A stretch of 64,000 nt of DNA from assembly GCA_011634665.1 (NCBI GenBank), contig WAEK01000004.1, positions 462,001-526,000 of the forward strand, written 5' to 3'. The stretch is from Mortierella sp. BCC40632. Its lineage: Eukaryota > Mortierellomycota > Mortierellomycetes > Mortierellales > Mortierellaceae. A model generated the notes under the pieces. It had not been told where the DNA came from, ran no database searches, and worked only from the letters and a program-made list of their open reading frames with translations. Positions 59,290-64,000 of the stretch are shown in pieces. A program made the translations under genes and the position numbers. Each line of letters opens with the position of its first letter. The stretch's first letter is position 1.

Positions 59290-62099
59290 TTAGCTGGTAT
59301 GGTACCGCGTGAAATCCTCGCTCGATTCAAGCATCCGTTTATAGATCCTGACGCAAGGTCGATGAAAGGCTTGGTTAAAAACCAGGGCCTCTTCTTCCGA
59401 AAGCGATTCCGAAATGCCGACACCTAATTCTGTCAGAGTCGGTAAATGCTTGTAGAGCTCCTTGAGATCATTCGGGCCGAGTCCAGGACTCTGGAGGATA
59501 AAGAACTTTTCCAATTGATCCAATTGGCAGAGATAAGATACCAGTTGCTATATTAAAAAAAAGTAGAAAAAGGAAACGATTTAATAATAGCTCTTTGAAC
59601 CCCATTCTGATGACTGATATCCTTCTTCCTTTTGTCCATAAAAAAAAACAAACAAAGAGAGATAGAGAGAAGCAATGTTCCCAAAGGGGAGGTGTAACTT
59701 ACGATTTGAGTAAATTGATCCGCCATCTTGGTAAGTCGCAACACCTTGAGACAATCAAACCGGACAATGATCGACCGAAGAAAACTCATCTGATATTCCA
59801 AACTTCCATCCGAATACGGTCTCGGATACTTGTCCATATACTCCAACACCTCCAAACTCGGACAGGGACTCATATCCGTCATAAACAAATCCTGAGTCAG
59901 ATTTCGACAATGCCATAGCTTCAGGACTCGAAGATGTCGACATCGGGAAAGAATCCCTTGAACGGCCTCGTTCATGATCAACCCAACATGTTCCAAGTGA
60001 AGTTGCTTCAGTTGGTTCAGATGGATGGAGATGGCCATAAACGTGCTCAACGTAAAATTACATCCAAAGATGGTCAACTCTTGGATCGTATCGCAATTGA
60101 AAAGGACGGGAACCATCACCTCATCCGAGATCTCTGTACAGCGATAGAGTTCAAGCGTTTTCAAATGTAGGAACGGGATCTTGGTCAAAGAATCCAATGC
60201 CTCATCCGTAATGTTTGGACCTCCAAGAGCAATCCGTTCAAGACTGGAGGTCTGTGTTCGTAGGAATTGATCAAGGATCTCTGCTTGGATTCCACCACAA
60301 TCCCGAAAGTCAATCGAGGTGATAAGCCCTGTTCCAATGGTCCTCGGACCCAAGCCAATGCCTGTGCCTAGTGATGGTGCTAACGTCTGTGTCATGTATT
60401 CCTCGTTTAGCCGATCTAGTGAGAACCTAGGGTGTGTAGATTTCATGGCCGATCCTGCGGCAATGTGAGTGGAGGTTCCCGTGGTGGACGAGGCATGGTC
60501 TGTGTCAGAGACATGGCTGGAGATGGAGGAAGTAGAAGGTGAAGAGACAGTCGAAGAAGGGTATCTGCCTGTTGCCAGAGCACCTGTTTGGCTCATGGAG
60601 GCTAACATCGACTGTCTGTCCGCCCCATCGCCTACAGACTGGTATGGGTATGTATCTGGATGAAAGTTCGATGAGGCCGTAGTAATTGTAGTTGTAGTAG
60701 TAGTGGACCCGCTCAGCATCCCCCCTGTCACAGGATGGTCTATTGCTAACCCTTGAAAGCACTCGAGGTTTGGTGGCAGAAGCGCACTGAGACGTTTTGC
60801 ATACCGATTATTGGGGTTGGTTCTGCAGTACTTCTGTTGAAGGATCTCGATGGCCTCATTATCCAGTGCCATACAGTCCAGCAGAGTCCATGACTTGAGT
60901 TTCGGACAGGCTGCAATAATCTGCTCGATAATAGAATTGGTCATCTTGGGAACCTCAAGGATCAGTGTCTCGAGTGCTACACACGTCTTTGCAATCCAGG
61001 CCAGTGACTTGTCTGTAAAAAGCTCGCCATGGATCTCGAGCGTCTTGAGTTGTGAACAGCATCGGAGGATCTGCTCAAGCTCATTGTCCCCCATCGAGTC
61101 TGGACAGTCGATCAACCGAAGCTCTGTCAGGTCTTCAAGGCAAGACTCCAAAAAGGCAGATGCCTCGACGGGGATATGCATGCCTCGTCCCAGAGTCAGG
61201 CGGCGGAGCTGGCGCGAACTCATCAGGATCTGGAGCAAATGGTCCGAGAAGGGGAGTCCGATGTGTTGCAAGTCGATCGAGCGGAAGCCGATGTGGGTTG
61301 ATCGGGCCAATATCTCAAAGTGGTACGAGCAAAGCATCCCTGCAAACACATTAAAGTTGAACTCGCGAATGAATTGTGCGCGGCGATAGATCCGTTGGCC
61401 ATGGAACGGGATGCCATACTCTTTGCGTGTCGGCCGGTGAGGTCGGTAGGGTGTAGCGAGCAGAGGGATGGACGCGGGCCTAGGCGTTGACCCTACTACA
61501 AGCGGGGGCCGTGCTGAGGAGTTTCGAAGTGGTCGAGCAGGTTCTGTATTCAAGCCTTGGCCAGACCCTGAGCCTGTCCGTGAAGTAGATCGATCGCGCA
61601 TCGTCAGGGACCGTCGGAGGATTGTCTTGGCCGTCAAGAGCGAGCTCTGTTGAGGTGCAGGAGGTGGAGCATCTGCGGGCGGGGATAAGGTTAGGTCTGC
61701 TAGGTCGGCGGCAATATCGCCGACCACGGTGTGTCGGTAATTCGCTACACGGCCCTGGGCTGCGGCAGAACTCCTACCGCTGCTGCTGTAGTTGGTGCTG
61801 ATCACCGTGTCCAGGAGGGCTGAGGCAATGGGGCCATCCAGATCTGCCTCGTGCCGAAGCGTGTCCAGGAAGAGTCGGAGCGAGTATGGGGTATGGCAGA
61901 CTGGGTATCGCCACAGTAGGACCAACCCGACAGCGGCCCAGTCAGAGGAGACAAGACTACATGCAAGCAGCTCTGTCTGTGAAAGAGAGCCGACGGTGAA
62001 GATCTGATGCAGAATGTCGGGTGACGAAAGGGCGATGGCCGCTGCAGAAGGTCTAGTTTGCAGGTCCATGAAGGTCTGGAGGTGTGAATTTGAACGCAA
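59290..62099 (-). CDS. F-box and leucine-rich-repeat protein (~884 aa)
   Basis: Substrate-recognition subunit expected in an SCF ubiquitin ligase. Exons 59703-62099 and 59290-59547 join in phase 0, giving 2655 nt with the stop. An F-box-like segment lies near residues 24-70 (SSPDILHQIFTVGSLSQ; ACSLVSSDWAAVGLVLLWRYP). Cysteine-containing LRRs are spread over the rest (LEDLTELRLIDCPDSMGDNE; LKTLEIHGELFTDKSLAWIA; LKTLELYRCTEISDEVMVPV; LRVLKLWHCRNLTQDL). The two LRR blocks are separated by a Ser/Thr/Gly-rich insert near residues 470-590. The start is uncertain between 62099 and the Met 11 codons later. The substrate is unknown. Confidence 0.9.
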
Positions 62100-62661
62100 G
62101 GGCTTTTTTTTTTTTTGAGTTGTTGAGTTGGAGAGAAGTTGTTAGTCCCTGAGCAGGTTGGCTGTGTTTACCAGGGACTGGGTGAATGCTGGATGGGGAG
62201 GGAGAGAGAGAGAGAGAGAGGAGAAAATGCAAGTGAGAGAATGAAGAAAGAATGAGAATGAAAGAAAGAGCGGGTAGAAGCAGAAAGCTGTTCTCTGTTT
62301 TCAAGAGGCACAGGGGGGAGCAATGGCGGGAGAGAGGTAGAGGCAGAGGTAGAGAGAAGAGAGGAAGGAGAAGGAGAAGGGGTGTGTGCAGTCGAGGAGA
62401 ATGAGGAGGATGCTCTGTCGTTGCCTAATGTGGATGTAGGCGGAAATAGGTCTGCAGTGAAGGGAGCTATTCTAATCGCGATCAGGCCAGGAATGCTGAT
62501 GCTGATCAGGATAGGGAAGATGGATGTGAAGAAGAGGAAAAGAATGAGGACGAAAAGGCGTCAAGGAAAGAGAAAGAGAAAGTGGAAGAGAGAGCGAGAA
62601 AGAACGAGTGAAAGAGAGAAGAAGAAGAAGAAGAAGAAGGAGAAGGAGAAGAGAGAAAGAG

Positions 62662-62712
<51 letters not shown>

Positions 62713-63370
62713 AAAAAAAGGATGAGAAGAGAGACAGAAGAAGAAAGGTCCCCTCTCCCCCGAGCCGTTCTCCTGGTGTTTGCGGCACCAAGTTCTCCAC
62801 GTCTTTGTTCGCCTCTTGAAGGCACGCCGTTCGTTCTCATTTTCGTTCTCGTTCTCGTTCTCGTTCTCGTTCTCTTGTTCTCTTGTTCTCTTGTTCTCTT
62901 GGTCACTCATTCATCCTTTCCTCCTCTCCCCTCCTCCTCCCCTCCCCTCCTTCTCAACGACATCCCTATCTACGGAGTAGATATTACTAGAAGAGAAAGG
63001 GAGAGAGGGAGTGGAGCTCAACTCGCTTTCATCTATAGGCCCTCGGCCAAACCATGGGTAAAAAAAGGGCCCTTTGGAAAGGCGGATGGTTTATGCCGCG
63101 TCAATGGGGTTGGTTTGGATGGATGAGATTGTCATGGTCAAACAAGGTTCAACTCTACGGTCCTGTCCCACTGCACAGCCCAATCTGTTGCGCGGTTTAT
63201 CTAATTTACTTGCCCTCCATTTTTTTTTTTTTTTTTTTCTCGACAACCAGGCAGACTCCATACTCTAGAACAGCCACCCAAATGCATCGCAGTTGGGCAC
63301 TTGTAAGCAGGTTTGAGAGAGACAGAAAAAGAGAGAAAGGAGTGAAGGGGTCAAAGGGAGACAGGGAGGC

Positions 63371-63425
<55 letters not shown>

Positions 63426-64000
63426 GAAAGAGAGAGAGTACCCTCTCGCAGGATCGCTTTCTTGGCACATGGCCATCTATCATCCACACGAAAGACCCGG
63501 TTGATATCAAGACGGGGACAGGCGAGAGGAAGAAGAAGTGGGGGAGCCAACTCACACCCAGTGGCATGTGCGACGATGCCAATCAATTGCATTAAGCATC
63601 TGCAATTTAGAACACACAAGTAGATACCACAACCAACACACGCGCATTTCAATTACACACGCACTATTGTGCTTCTTCCTCTTCTTCCTCTTCTTACTCA
63701 TAACACGCCGCATCCCACTCTGTATAACTTTGGACGCGCCTCTTCTCAAGGTCTAGGACCTATAGAGAGAGAGATAGACAGACAGACAGACAGAGAGGTG
63801 GGCGGAGAGAAGGGAGCTAAGGGAAGAGCAGTTTGCATGGAATGTGTTTCTCTATCATCAATCACCTCCCATCAGTAATTGTGATGTCGATGCTGTGGGC
63901 TGGGAAGAAAGTGACGAATGAAGGTCCGACTGGGCACTCTCTTTTGTCGCACTTTCTATCTCTCTCTCTCTCTCTCTCTCTCTCGCTCTCTCGCTCTCGC
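62100..64000. other. Terminal region, no recognisable gene
   Basis: Promoter side of the F-box gene, then purine-rich DNA with (GA)n at ~62670-62707, GTTCTC repeats at ~62830-62902, poly(T) at ~63221-63238, (CAGA)n at ~63369-63424 and (CT)n at ~63958-63983. Many frames cross it but all are low-complexity or lack domains. A gene beyond the window edge may have its leader here. Confidence 0.5.
63369..63424. repeat. (CAGA)n tetranucleotide microsatellite
   Basis: About 14 units; a shorter run of the same motif occurs at ~63775-63795. Confidence 0.95.

Noticed and set aside
62382..63126. Arg/Glu-rich frames near the window end
   Set aside because: They are translations of (GA)n and GAAGAA repeats and appear on both strands.

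Overview
The window looks like nuclear DNA of a filamentous fungus, most likely an early-diverging Mucoromycota lineage of the Mortierella type (inference from gene content and architecture, not a database match). The genes are intron-rich, with mostly short GTAAGT...AG introns. Intergenic DNA and introns are full of homopolymer tracts and (GA)n/(CT)n microsatellites. The gene set is eukaryotic: an NCoR/Snt1 corepressor, Luc7, the large primase subunit, a GBF1/Gea Arf exchange factor, a Rab-like GTPase and an F-box/LRR protein.

Region 1 (1-8.6 kb) is an accessory block. It holds four paralogous genes for small secreted cysteine-rich proteins, in two head-to-head pairs: 113-349(-)/2114-2383(+) and 3643-4005(-)/6023-6445(+). 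Each has a TATA box, a leader intron ending just before the ATG, and a signal peptide. The rest is degenerate flank, microsatellites and a diverged dispersed repeat. Region 2 (8.7-28.4 kb) is housekeeping: mitochondrial proline dehydrogenase with inserted EF-hands (+), a ~2670-residue NCoR/Snt1-type corepressor (+), Luc7 (-), and the iron-sulfur primase subunit Pri2 (+). Exon structures were rebuilt by matching splice sites and reading phase.

Region 3 (28.87-32.46 kb) is a near-perfect inverted repeat with ~1.6-kb arms, each carrying one more member of the secreted family. It is the youngest of three inverted duplications. The right copy carries two homopolymer indels that shift and then restore the frame, removing four cysteines. 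Region 4 (32.6-48 kb) has two large minus-strand genes: a 13-exon class C GPCR (flytrap domain, seven membrane helices, C-terminal PH-like domain) and a 15-exon GBF1/Gea-type Sec7 protein. Region 5 (48-64 kb) has a long CT-rich leader region, a protein with two START-type domains and a hydrophobic C-terminal anchor (+), a Rab-like GTPase (-), an F-box/LRR protein (-) and a microsatellite-rich end with no recognisable gene.

The most unusual signal is the secreted cysteine-rich family. It appears to have grown by repeated head-to-head inverted duplication and then diverged by loss of its C-terminal module, read-through into old 3' UTR, and compensated frameshift.
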